Shown: piece by piece, positions 7,823 to 15,252 of the stretch
Layout of the letters: each line of letters starts with the position of its first letter
Numbering within the stretch: position 1 is the first letter of the stretch
Assembly (NCBI GenBank): GCA_005877225.1
Contig: VBPK01000075.1
Span: forward strand, 1-17,080
Reading direction: 5' to 3'
Origin: Nitrososphaerota archaeon
GTDB lineage: Archaea > Thermoproteota > Nitrososphaeria > Nitrososphaerales > Gagatemarchaeaceae
Length of the DNA: 17,080 nucleotides
The notes under the pieces: generated by a model
The model's input: the letters and a program-made list of their open reading frames with translations, nothing else
The model's database searches: none
What the model was told of the DNA's origin: nothing
Made by a program: the position numbers and the translations under genes

Positions 7823-7838
7823 CTCCGAACATTCGGAG
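7823..7838. promoter_or_regulatory. 16-bp palindrome downstream of TATA, probable operator
   Basis: CTCCGAA-CA-TTCGGAG is a perfect 7-bp inverted repeat with a 2-bp spacer. It starts immediately after the TATA element and ends 8 nt before the ATG at 7847, over or just before the expected transcript start. This is the classic position for an archaeal repressor of transporter genes such as TrmB- or MarR-like proteins. No regulator gene is present in the window. Confidence 0.6.
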
Positions 7839-7846
7839 CGTAATTC

Positions 7847-9418
7847 ATGTCGTCAGTTTCCGATGACGACGAAAAGAGATTCGCCGAGAACGGTGAAGCT
7901 ACTAACAGGGAAAACCCTCGGCAAAATGACTCGCCATTCATGACGAGGAGGCAGGCGATTAGCAGAGTGGCAGCATTAGCTGCAGGCGTTGTAGTCGTGG
8001 GAGCAGTCGGGGCAGGTTCATACTACTACCTGAGCCAAAAGCCAGCGACTTCAACTTCTCCACTCACCATCCGTGACCTCGCCATAGGCGGCGCGCGTTT
8101 CGAAACGGCCATCAAGGGGACGGCCACAGCCTACAAGACGACGACGTGGAGAGGCGAAACCCATCCCGAGGTTGAAGCGACAGTTGAGACTGGTGACGTC
8201 TCGAACATCCTATTCACAAAAACACCGGCGCTCTTGCTGTCAAACTCGACCGACTTCGAAGTGTTGGGGACGGCGGTGAGCAACTGGTCCGCGCAATTTG
8301 GCATAACTGGCGAAGTACTGGACCTCACCGACTTGGCGAAAGATTCGCAGGTCGGCGTCGATGACATTCCTGACTTCGGAGCTAATTGGCTCGCGTATCA
8401 AGCCAAGGACGCAAAGACCGGTAAGATCATCCAGGCCGGAATGCCGACTGATGCAAACGCCACCCTCAGCTACTGGAGAGTTGATATCCTGAAAGAACAC
8501 GGTTTCACCAGTGTCGGAGGAGATTCGGAGAACAGCGGCTTATCCACGTTTGATGACGTCGCCGCCGCTGCCGCGGCAACCCACAACCCGCCGACGAATT
8601 ATGGCATCCTGGAGGAACACGCACCGTATTATGCCGGACGGGCCTGGTGGTCCAGCATGTTATGTAACGGCGGCAACATCTTCAAGTGTCCGAGCATAGG
8701 AACAATAACGGAGATCCTAGTGAATGAAAACTACGAGCCAGCCGTCAGGGCGTTGACGTTTGTTTCCACAATGCACCAGAAGTACGGCACCCCGGGTGAG
8801 CTCGGCTGGGACGATGCAGGTCTAATTGAGGGCCTTGGAACAGAAGGCCTGGGCGTCCTCTCCTACTCTAGCTCGGGTAACGGTCCAATCCAGAATCCCA
8901 AGATCTCAAAGTACTACAACGTCATAAAGACTGGTCACCCACCTGCGGGCGCCCTTGGTGGGCCCCAGGCGGCAGCTGCTCTGGGTCCCTCAGAACTCTC
9001 AGAGATGTTCAAGAGCCCATGGATGGGCACCGCACTGGGGGTAGGCCACATGATACCCGTCAAAGCGGCCAGGCAAAGGGACACCTTCAGGTTCATGAGC
9101 TTCATGATGTCAAAGGAGAATATGCAGAACTACATAGCGAGCACCGGTCAGCCGGGCAGAAGCTCCGCTCTCAAAGATCCTCAATATCAGGACGCAAGCA
9201 AGTATCCGAACGCGCAGCACTTCCAAGCCCTCTCGCTGGTCTTCGTCAACATGTTCCCGACGGGCGTCTGGTCACTGCCAGTCGCGTTCGCTCTCGAGAA
9301 CAATGTCGAGGGAAACAATTGCCATGACGTGGTATCAGGAACGGCGACGGTGCAGCAGGGGCTCCATAAGATGGCGGCAGACCTACAGAACGTGGTAGGT
9401 CAATACGTCACGAAGTAG
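7847..9418 (+). CDS. ABC sugar-type solute-binding protein, Tat-like membrane anchor
   Basis: A 523-residue extracellular solute-binding protein family 1 member. An acidic, polar N-terminal segment of about 32 residues precedes TRRQAISR (33-40), a twin-arginine-like motif, and a hydrophobic helix at about 41-62. The mature domain begins near residue 75 (LTIRDLAIGGARFETAIK). There is no lipobox Cys, so the helix probably anchors it uncleaved to the outer face of the membrane. If translation starts at the internal ATG at 7940, the Tat-like signal would be at the very N-terminus, but the TATA spacing supports 7847. It delivers ligand to the permeases encoded right after it (10-nt gap). It is longer than its paralogue at 5317, mainly through the N-terminal anchor and a few insertions. 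The ligand is likely a carbohydrate or polyol by family, unproven. Confidence 0.93.
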   Translation: MSSVSDDDEKRFAENGEATNRENPRQNDSPFMTRRQAISRVAALAAGVVVVGAVGAGSYYYLSQKPATSTSPLTIRDLAIGGARFETAIKGTATAYKTTTWRGETHPEVEATVETGDVSNILFTKTPALLLSNSTDFEVLGTAVSNWSAQFGITGEVLDLTDLAKDSQVGVDDIPDFGANWLAYQAKDAKTGKIIQAGMPTDANATLSYWRVDILKEHGFTSVGGDSENSGLSTFDDVAAAAAATHNPPTNYGILEEHAPYYAGRAWWSSMLCNGGNIFKCPSIGTITEILVNENYEPAVRALTFVSTMHQKYGTPGELGWDDAGLIEGLGTEGLGVLSYSSSGNGPIQNPKISKYYNVIKTGHPPAGALGGPQAAAALGPSELSEMFKSPWMGTALGVGHMIPVKAARQRDTFRFMSFMMSKENMQNYIASTGQPGRSSALKDPQYQDASKYPNAQHFQALSLVFVNMFPTGVWSLPVAFALENNVEGNNCHDVVSGTATVQQGLHKMAADLQNVVGQYVTK

Positions 9419-9428
9419 TAACTCTACG

Positions 9429-10367
9429 TTGGACAAGCAAGTCCTTCAATCGAACGGAAAGAAGGGCGAGCAAGGCAAAAAGTCGGGGAGAAGATTTGAG
9501 CTGCCATTCTTCTTCTTCATTCTGCCCTCCCTGCTCATAATTATCCCGATAGTCGCGTTTCCGACGGCATGGGTGTTCTGGTTGTCATTCCAGAACTGGA
9601 ACTTCTTGTCGTCCGCGACTCCCACGTTTAACGGAGTCAATAACTACGGCGATTTCCTCTTCGGATACAACAGTGCCGAGTTCTTAGGGAAGATCCTCCC
9701 TGCCACAGCCTCTTTCGTAATAGGCGCAGCCGCCCTGGAATTTCTCCTCGGCCTCGGACTAGCTTATCTCGCCGACATGCACCTGAAGGGCGAGAAATAC
9801 TTTCGAACCGCGTTTGTCATTCCTGTCTTCATGTCGGGGATATCGATTGGATTCCTCTACACCTACATCTACGAACCTAGCAACGGCATCTTGAATCAAA
9901 CCTTGAGGGGCTCAGGCCTCGGACTACTGGCAAGCAATTGGCACACAGCTCTGAGCAGCGCCCTGCCCACAGCGATAATCACTGATGCTTGGCAGTGGAC
10001 GCCCTTCATGTTTCTGATAATCCTTGCGGGCATGAAAGCGCTTCCTCGTCCCGTCGTAGAGGCTGCGGAGGTCGACGGCGCCACGGCCTTGTACAGGTTC
10101 CGGAGGGTGATCTTACCCCTCTTGTCACCCATCATAATAATAGCTCTTCTCTTCAGACTCCTCGATCTCTTCAACTATCTCACGGTCCTGTACATACTAT
10201 ATCCGAGCGGAGGGCCTGGCCAGGCCCTGGAGATAATCTCCTATTTCGCGCTCCTGCTCGGGAACCGTTCCTTCTACCTGGGGCAGGCGGCTACCATCGC
10301 TGTCTTCTTGTTGATTATCACCAACGTGCTCGCGTTCTACCTCATCAGGCGTGGGAAATTCGCGTGA
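9429..10367 (+). CDS. ABC transporter permease, MalF/UgpA type
   Basis: A 312-residue integral membrane subunit of a CUT1-type sugar importer. After a basic cytoplasmic tail (about 1-24) a hydrophobic helix begins at FFFFILPSLLIIIP, followed by a periplasm-side loop and five more membrane segments. The EAA loop that docks on the ATPase is VVEAAEVDGATALYRFRRVI, about residues 210-229, ending in LP. It starts at a TTG 10 nt after the binding-protein stop. I see no Shine-Dalgarno-like sequence or TATA element there, so it is probably cotranscribed. It forms a heterodimer with the permease at 10351, which overlaps its 3' end by 17 nt. Confidence 0.95.
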   Translation: MDKQVLQSNGKKGEQGKKSGRRFELPFFFFILPSLLIIIPIVAFPTAWVFWLSFQNWNFLSSATPTFNGVNNYGDFLFGYNSAEFLGKILPATASFVIGAAALEFLLGLGLAYLADMHLKGEKYFRTAFVIPVFMSGISIGFLYTYIYEPSNGILNQTLRGSGLGLLASNWHTALSSALPTAIITDAWQWTPFMFLIILAGMKALPRPVVEAAEVDGATALYRFRRVILPLLSPIIIIALLFRLLDLFNYLTVLYILYPSGGPGQALEIISYFALLLGNRSFYLGQAATIAVFLLIITNVLAFYLIRRGKFA

Positions 10368-11211
10368 ACACATCTTGACCAGAAAAACACCCAGGAGGAT
10401 AGGTTGGTATCTCTCCGCTGCCGTCTTGGTGGCCTTCGGGGTGACGTCAGTCTTTCCGATTTTTTGGATGATTCTCGCATCGCTCAAGTCGGCGATAGAA
10501 ATCTGGAATCGTCCGCCACTATTCATCTTCACGCCGAACTTCTCGTCTTACACGGACTTGTTCGGTCCGGATATTAACTACCAGAAGTTTCTCACCAATA
10601 GCCTGATAATCGCTGTAGGGACGAGCGCCCTCTCCGTCACGCTCGGTTCCATGGCTGCTTACGCGTTCACGAGGGGAAAGTTCTGGGGCAGCAAAAGCCT
10701 CCAGATGTGGTTCCTCTCGCTCAAATTCCTCCCGTCTATCGTGATCATCTTCCCCCTCTTCCTCGAATACCGATACTTTGGTCTGATGGACACGCAGTTA
10801 GGCGTGATACTGGCTCACAGCACCTTCCTGATCCCCTTCTCCCTCTGGCTCATGAAGGCGTACCTGCAGGACCTCCCGAGGGCCATCGATGAAGCCGCAA
10901 TGGTGGACGGGGCTTCTCGTCTGGAGACCTTTCGAAAGATAATCCTCCCGCTGGTTGCCCCGGGTATGGCGGTGACGGCTGCGTTCTGTTTCGTATTCAG
11001 TTGGAACGAATTCATTATAGCCTACATCTTGACATCAAACTCCGCGGTCACCGCGCCTACAAGGCTGACCCAATTCAGGGGTCTCGAAGCCATAGACTGG
11101 CCGCACCTGTTTTCGGCTGAAGTGGTGAGCTTGATTCCACTGTTCATAATGTTCCTCTTCCTCCAGAGGTTTCTGGTCCGAGGTCTGTCCCTCGGAGCCG
11201 TCAAGGGTTAA
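10351..11211 (+). CDS. ABC transporter permease, MalG/UgpE type
   Basis: A 286-residue membrane protein with six predicted helices. It is the second half of the importer's channel. The EAA loop IDEAAMVDGASRLETFRKII is near 178-197, followed by LPLVAPGM. The C-terminus FLVRGLSLGAVKG is characteristic of MalG/UgpE proteins. The frame starts at a GTG at 10351, overlapping the preceding permease. A TTG at 10375 (MTRKTPRR) is an alternative, and no ribosome-binding signal decides between them. Translational coupling with the upstream permease fits the overlap. The chaperonin-like gene begins 25 nt after its stop. Confidence 0.95.
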   Translation: MGNSREHILTRKTPRRIGWYLSAAVLVAFGVTSVFPIFWMILASLKSAIEIWNRPPLFIFTPNFSSYTDLFGPDINYQKFLTNSLIIAVGTSALSVTLGSMAAYAFTRGKFWGSKSLQMWFLSLKFLPSIVIIFPLFLEYRYFGLMDTQLGVILAHSTFLIPFSLWLMKAYLQDLPRAIDEAAMVDGASRLETFRKIILPLVAPGMAVTAAFCFVFSWNEFIIAYILTSNSAVTAPTRLTQFRGLEAIDWPHLFSAEVVSLIPLFIMFLFLQRFLVRGLSLGAVKG

Positions 11212-11235
11212 GCAGCGAATCAATTACACTCTGGG

Positions 11236-12966
11236 GTGAGCCAATTGGTGAACGAGCATACGCTCAGGGCTGCGGCACAGAGCGCACTTCGAGACGGGAA
11301 GGACAACTTGCGCGGGGGGGAAAAGCCGAAGGAACTCAAGAACGAGTGGAAAGATTGCCTAGACGACGTAATCAAGATTTCGGATACGCTGAGCACCTCC
11401 TTGGGTCCTCTAGGGGCAGAGAAGATTCTCACAGATGGAAAACACGTCGCGGTCTCAAATTTTGCAGCCACCATCCTGAGAAAGGTACGTGTCACCCACC
11501 CCGTCGCTCAACTCTTGATTGAGATGTGCGAAAGTATCGACAAAGAGTTGGGTGAGGGCTCGAAGACGATGGTCGTCCTTACGGGAGAGCTCGTGAAAGG
11601 GGCGAAAGAGCTCCTCGACCAGGGCTTTCATCCGCTGACGATTGCGCACTCATATATCGAAGCATCGAGAAAGGCAGTCGAATTTCTCGATTCCATCGCA
11701 GTGAACGAGGATCCTCTTGACCGGGGGACCTTGTTGAGAGTCATCAAGACCGCCATGTCGCAACGCCTCGACGACGAAGACGGGGATTACTTCGCTGACA
11801 TAATCGCTGAATCATTGCTCGGGGTCGTTGACCAAGCATCAGCGAAGTACGATGTCGACCTCTCGAATATCAAGCTCCTCTGTCTGGAGGGCGGGGCCGC
11901 TCGAGACACTCAACTCGTGCACGGGGTCGTCGTAGAGCAGCCCGTGGTCAACGGGTTCATGCCGAAGAGAATCGAGAACGCCAGGATTCTCCTCCTGAGC
12001 GCGAAAGCCCCCCCTGAGCCGGAAAAATTCCCCAACGACGATTTCATCAACAGAATAGAGATCGACGATCCCAAAAAAATGGAAGAATTCCGCAAGGAGT
12101 ACGACGCACTTCTTTGGAGGATGGTCAATAAGATAGAGTCGATAGGATGCAATGTGCTCTTCCACGAGATGCTCGGAACCCATTCAATTCACGAAAGAGT
12201 GCAAGCTTACCTGGGAAAGAGGGGAATCCTAGCTGCGAGGTTTGTGGACGAAGAAGACATGAAGAGGCTCGGCCGCGCTACGGGAGCCAAGCGCGTGACC
12301 GCCTTCTGGCATATGTCTGAGGAAGATTTGGGATATGCCAAGATAGTCGAGGAGCGAGAGGTCTTCAAGCCTGAGCTGACGGACCCGCGAATCAGATGGA
12401 TCTTCGTCGACGGCTGTAGGGACCCGAGGGCAATGACCCTGGTCGTAAAGGGACTCAAGACAAGCGCGGCGAACACGAAAAGAACGGTAGAACACGCCCT
12501 AAGGAGCGGGAGCGCCTTCCTCAGAGACCCGCGTATCGTGTACGGAGGCGGAGCCGTCGAGGCCGTCCTCAGCTTTCGACTGAAGGAATGGGCGAGGGGA
12601 ATGGAAGACAGGAGACAGATGGCGGTCATGAAATTTGCCGAGGCCCTGCTGGCCATCCCCCTGCTATTGGCGAAGAACTGTGGCATGAACTCTCTAGATA
12701 CAATGATCGCTCTAAACAACAGATACGCCTCCGGGGAGAACTGGTATGGCATTGATTGCTTGAGGAGAGGGCTGAGAAACATGGAAGCATCTTCGGTCCG
12801 CGAGCCTTTAATCATAAAGCGGAGAGTATACGAATCGGCAGCAGCCGCCGCGATGGTCATGCTAAGAATCGACCGGATGCTTAAGAGGAAGGAGTCTAGG
12901 GACAGGGAGATACCTGAGAGCGTAACCAAGACGGAGGGTTACAAACAAACCGTCGGTAAGAAATAG
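11236..12966 (+). CDS. Divergent group II chaperonin (thermosome-like), ATPase motifs lost
   Basis: A 576-residue protein with full-length thermosome/CCT architecture: an equatorial domain at about 35-165 and 430-550, with intermediate and apical parts between. Family landmarks are LGPLGAEKIL (56-65), HPVAQLLIEM, ATGAKRVT (348-355), EDLGYAKIVEER (363-374), VYGGGAVEAVLS (435-446), FAEALLAIP and LRIDRML. ATPase positions are changed. Canonical NDGAT reads NFAAT (75-79), GDGTTT reads GEGSKT (106-111), and the catalytic Asp of the xHDAL segment is His420 (TVEHAL). These match GroEL D52, D87 and D398, all replaced by Phe76, Glu107 and His420; GPKG also reads GPLG. It probably folds like a chaperonin subunit but binds or hydrolyses ATP poorly. 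It may be a regulatory or scaffold subunit, or a partner of a canonical thermosome encoded elsewhere. GTG start; a GTG at 11248 is possible. It follows the permease by 25 nt. Confidence 0.92.
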   Translation: MSQLVNEHTLRAAAQSALRDGKDNLRGGEKPKELKNEWKDCLDDVIKISDTLSTSLGPLGAEKILTDGKHVAVSNFAATILRKVRVTHPVAQLLIEMCESIDKELGEGSKTMVVLTGELVKGAKELLDQGFHPLTIAHSYIEASRKAVEFLDSIAVNEDPLDRGTLLRVIKTAMSQRLDDEDGDYFADIIAESLLGVVDQASAKYDVDLSNIKLLCLEGGAARDTQLVHGVVVEQPVVNGFMPKRIENARILLLSAKAPPEPEKFPNDDFINRIEIDDPKKMEEFRKEYDALLWRMVNKIESIGCNVLFHEMLGTHSIHERVQAYLGKRGILAARFVDEEDMKRLGRATGAKRVTAFWHMSEEDLGYAKIVEEREVFKPELTDPRIRWIFVDGCRDPRAMTLVVKGLKTSAANTKRTVEHALRSGSAFLRDPRIVYGGGAVEAVLSFRLKEWARGMEDRRQMAVMKFAEALLAIPLLLAKNCGMNSLDTMIALNNRYASGENWYGIDCLRRGLRNMEASSVREPLIIKRRVYESAAAAAMVMLRIDRMLKRKESRDREIPESVTKTEGYKQTVGKK

Positions 12967-12972
12967 GTCCAC

Positions 12973-12982
12973 AAATTCATAA
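12973..12982 (+). promoter_or_regulatory. TATA-like element of MFS gene
   Basis: AAATTCATAA is centred about 30 nt upstream of the GTG at 13008, in the short gap after the chaperonin gene, suggesting a separate transcript. Confidence 0.4.
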
Positions 12983-13007
12983 CTACCCAGTCCGTTGACC
13001 GTCGCAC

Positions 13008-14105
13008 GTGAGTGAACCCTCGCACGGGGGGAGACGAAGTTCAATCATATGGATCGCGGCGAAAGACGGGGCCGTTGGAATCAGCTGGTACGCAATACCC
13101 TCAGCATTCTCGCTGATAGCCTCTTCCTTCAACGAAAACGTGTCGGGGCTCGGGCTCTTAGGGACGGCCTTTTTCCTCGGAATAGGCATTTCTCAGGTGC
13201 CCGTAGGACTCCTCACCGCTCGAGTCGGGCCAACGAAAATTCTGTTGCTGGGGAGCTTCCTAAGCTCATTCTCGTCTCTAGCCTCGGGGTTGGCTCCGAC
13301 TCTGGGGTACATCGTGCTCGCGAGGTTCGCCTTCGGGGTCGGGATGGGATTCATATTCATCCCGGGTCTAACACTGACAGCGACATACTCGAAAGCAGGG
13401 TCGGAGGGATTCAACACCGGACTCTATATCGGCAGCTTCTGGGTTGGCGGTATAGTCGGCATCTTTGGATGGGGGTTGCTCGCAGGAGTCATTGGCTGGA
13501 GATACAGTCTTCTTATTAGCGGTGCCATCGACTTGGTTACCAGTGTCATGCTTGTGGCTTTCCTGCCGCGCGATGAAATCACGAAGGGCTTTCGCATTAC
13601 AATTCCCGACCTTCGTAAACTTTTTCTGAACAATTCTCTGATTATTCTTGCCGTAGCGTACGGCTCAACTCAAGTCGGCCTGCTGCTCAGCGGCTACTTC
13701 ACGGTATACTATCTGCAAAACGGCCTTAATCTCAGCCAGGTGCTCGCGGGCCTCATTGGGAGCTTAACGCTAGTTGGCGCACTCGTAGGCTCCCCGCTCG
13801 CCGGAAAACTCTACGACAAGAGCAGTCCTCACACACGCGTGATCCTCGCTTCTGGGTTGACGTGCGCTCTCGCCCTTGGCCTGTATGCGACGAACTCCGT
13901 CTACGGCGCAGCAATTTCGACCATAATTACGGGTCTCTCAGTCGGTTTTCAACAACTGGTCGTCCTTTCGGCTGCAAGAGGACTCGCTCAGCTCCGGGTA
14001 CAGCGTTGCGTGGATGGCAGCCGCGGTCTTTTCTCTTGTTTTGAGCTTTTCAATCCTGACGCTCAAGAGGTATTCGGGTCATCCGAACTGACCCCGGGCA
14101 TCTGA
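13008..14105 (+). CDS. MFS transporter, frameshifted near the 3' end
   Basis: A 365-residue major facilitator protein. About eleven hydrophobic helices run from residue 12 to about 325, with the cytoplasmic loop GLLTARVGPTKILL after helix 2 (the family's motif A, with Ala where Asp is usual) and a long central loop near 190-205. After SAARGLA (codon about 327, near 13990) the frame turns polar and loses membrane character. The +1 frame from TCC at 13993 continues as SGYSVAWMAAAVFSLVLSFS, then a basic end, stopping at TGA 14089-14091: a perfect twelfth helix. One extra base near 13985-13993 therefore breaks the gene, and the repaired product would be about 360 residues. This is either a sequencing error or a real, recent mutation. 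It likely exchanges a small organic substrate with protons or acts as an exporter. Confidence 0.9.
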   Translation: MSEPSHGGRRSSIIWIAAKDGAVGISWYAIPSAFSLIASSFNENVSGLGLLGTAFFLGIGISQVPVGLLTARVGPTKILLLGSFLSSFSSLASGLAPTLGYIVLARFAFGVGMGFIFIPGLTLTATYSKAGSEGFNTGLYIGSFWVGGIVGIFGWGLLAGVIGWRYSLLISGAIDLVTSVMLVAFLPRDEITKGFRITIPDLRKLFLNNSLIILAVAYGSTQVGLLLSGYFTVYYLQNGLNLSQVLAGLIGSLTLVGALVGSPLAGKLYDKSSPHTRVILASGLTCALALGLYATNSVYGAAISTIITGLSVGFQQLVVLSAARGLAQLRVQRCVDGSRGLFSCFELFNPDAQEVFGSSELTPGI

Positions 14106-14146
14106 TTAAGTGAACTCTTTCTTGGGCCTGGGGCCGCCTCGTTACA

Positions 14147-14156
14147 ATTCTTAAGT
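14147..14156 (+). promoter_or_regulatory. TATA-like element of RraA-like gene
   Basis: ATTCTTAAGT is centred about 29 nt upstream of the TTG at 14181 and shares its core with the SDR promoter at 1588-1597. Confidence 0.45.
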
Positions 14157-14180
14157 AGATATCGGGGCTTCACGAAAGTC

Positions 14181-14882
14181 TTGGTCCGAACCGGCCCGGT
14201 GAGCGAAGATTTCGAGGAATGGAAACGACTCACCACGGCTGCGGTGAGCGACGCGCTTGATAGGACGGGAGTCAAGGGTCAGTGCTCTGGGATTTCTCCA
14301 CTCGACAGGAGTTTCAGGGTTGTTGGGCGTGCCTTTACCGTCAAGTACGCAGACTCGGCCGCGAACAGGACCGTCGGAGACTATCTCGATGATATCGAAC
14401 CGGGCACAGTTATCGTCCTCGACAATGGGGGACGACTCGATGCCACCGTTTGGGGAGAGCTCACGACTCTCGCCGCTCGCAAACGCGGAGCTGCAGGGAC
14501 CGTTATCGATGGGGTGTGCCGTGACAGTCTTAGGAGCCTGGACCTCAAGTACCCGGTGTTCAGTCGGGGCACCTACATGCGGACCGGAAAGGACAGAGTT
14601 AGAGTGGAGGCCTATCAGATTCCCATATCAGTAGGGAATACGAGAGTAGCCCCAGGGGACCTCGTCATTGGCGACGCTGATGGAGTTGTGATAGTTCAAA
14701 AGCGTGTGGAGAAGAAAGTCCTTGCCGCTGCGCTAGAGATCCGGCGAGCCGAGGACCAAATTCGCCGCGCCCTCTTATCCGGAATGCGATTGTCTGAGGC
14801 TCGACGCAAATTCCGTTACTTCGAACTGCAGAAGAGAGGGTCCTCGATTGGTGCGTCTCGCCCGACTCCCGAGGGATCCTAG
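14181..14882 (+). CDS. RraA-like / HMG-aldolase family protein
   Basis: A 233-residue member of the RraA-like superfamily, which includes class II HMG/CHA aldolases, oxaloacetate decarboxylases and RNase E inhibitors (the last role is unlikely in archaea). Landmarks are WGELTTLAARKRGAAGTVID (91-110), then GVCRDS with R114 and D115 (substrate and Mg site), FSRGTYM (127-133), and PGDLVIGDADGVVIV near 158-172. E93 sits 21 residues before R114, matching the family spacing. The acidic residue expected three positions after D115 is R118, so true HMG aldolase activity is uncertain. The C-terminus beyond about 200 is a basic tail longer than usual. It starts at a TTG supported by a TATA-like element; an in-frame GTG at 14199 is an alternative. 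In this catabolic context a keto-acid lyase or decarboxylase is plausible. Confidence 0.88.
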   Translation: MVRTGPVSEDFEEWKRLTTAAVSDALDRTGVKGQCSGISPLDRSFRVVGRAFTVKYADSAANRTVGDYLDDIEPGTVIVLDNGGRLDATVWGELTTLAARKRGAAGTVIDGVCRDSLRSLDLKYPVFSRGTYMRTGKDRVRVEAYQIPISVGNTRVAPGDLVIGDADGVVIVQKRVEKKVLAAALEIRRAEDQIRRALLSGMRLSEARRKFRYFELQKRGSSIGASRPTPEGS

Positions 14883-14896
14883 CTTGCTCGGAAAGA

Positions 14897-14904
14897 GATA
14901 TATG
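14897..14904 (+). promoter_or_regulatory. TATA-like element of small protein gene
   Basis: GATATATG is centred about 30 nt upstream of the ATG at 14930, directly after the RraA-like gene. Confidence 0.45.
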
Positions 14905-14917
14905 CGAAGCCGCCCGC

Positions 14918-14929
14918 GATTAATTAATC
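14918..14929. promoter_or_regulatory. 12-bp palindrome abutting the start codon
   Basis: GATTAATTAATC is a perfect palindrome ending one base before the ATG at 14930, where the transcript should begin. It may be an operator or an AT-rich initiator element. Confidence 0.35.
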
Positions 14930-15175
14930 ATGCCGTTCTGCGAGCATCTTTTTCCGACGGGACAGTGCTGGGTCGCCTGGAAAATGTGCACTGAGGTGGG
15001 AGGAATGAACGACCATTGCACAATCTATGCGAGGAGCGAAAGTGAAAAACTCAAGGAGCATCTGGCCAACAGGGACGAATACATTAAGCTGTTAGACGAA
15101 GAAATCAGAGAAACGAGGCCTCCCCAGCTCCAGAAAAACCCTTCATTGCGCCCCTTTCTCCCCCCCGACGAGTAG
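14930..15175 (+). CDS. Small four-Cys protein of unknown function
   Basis: I do not recognise this 81-residue protein. Its N-terminal 30 residues carry C4, H6, C13, C20, H29 and C30, enough for one Zn or Fe-S site. Residues about 36-62 are highly charged and likely helical or coiled-coil (SEKLKEHLANRDEYIKLLDE). The last 20 residues are Pro-rich and probably disordered. There is no signal peptide or membrane segment. An ATG start, a TATA-like element about 30 nt upstream and its fit between two genes on the same strand support a real gene. It could be a metal-dependent adaptor or small DNA- or protein-binding factor. Its placement next to the RraA-like and creatininase genes suggests, but does not prove, a link to them. 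Confidence 0.7.
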   Translation: MPFCEHLFPTGQCWVAWKMCTEVGGMNDHCTIYARSESEKLKEHLANRDEYIKLLDEEIRETRPPQLQKNPSLRPFLPPDE

Positions 15176-15220
15176 CGTGCGCGCGCAAGACCGTCTCACC
15201 AGCACAGAAGTCAGCGCCAA

Positions 15221-15229
15221 TCCTTTTAG
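15221..15229 (+). promoter_or_regulatory. Weak TATA-like element of creatininase-family gene
   Basis: TCCTTTTAG is centred about 28 nt upstream of the GTG at 15253. The match is weak, but the distance is right and a palindrome follows at once. Confidence 0.35.
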
Positions 15230-15245
15230 GGCTGGGCGCCCAGCC
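15230..15245. promoter_or_regulatory. Perfect 16-bp palindrome, probable operator
   Basis: GGCTGGGC directly followed by GCCCAGCC is a gapless 16-bp palindrome. It lies between the TATA-like element (15221-15229) and the GTG at 15253. A repressor bound here would block transcription start. As RNA it could not form a stable hairpin because it has no loop, so a protein-binding site is more likely. Confidence 0.6.
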
Positions 15246-15252
15246 ATGAGAC

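Noticed and set aside
12207..12929. Long open frame (240 codons) on the minus strand inside the chaperonin gene
   Set aside because: It mirrors a strongly conserved protein on the plus strand and has no recognisable domain; it is a shadow of codon usage.
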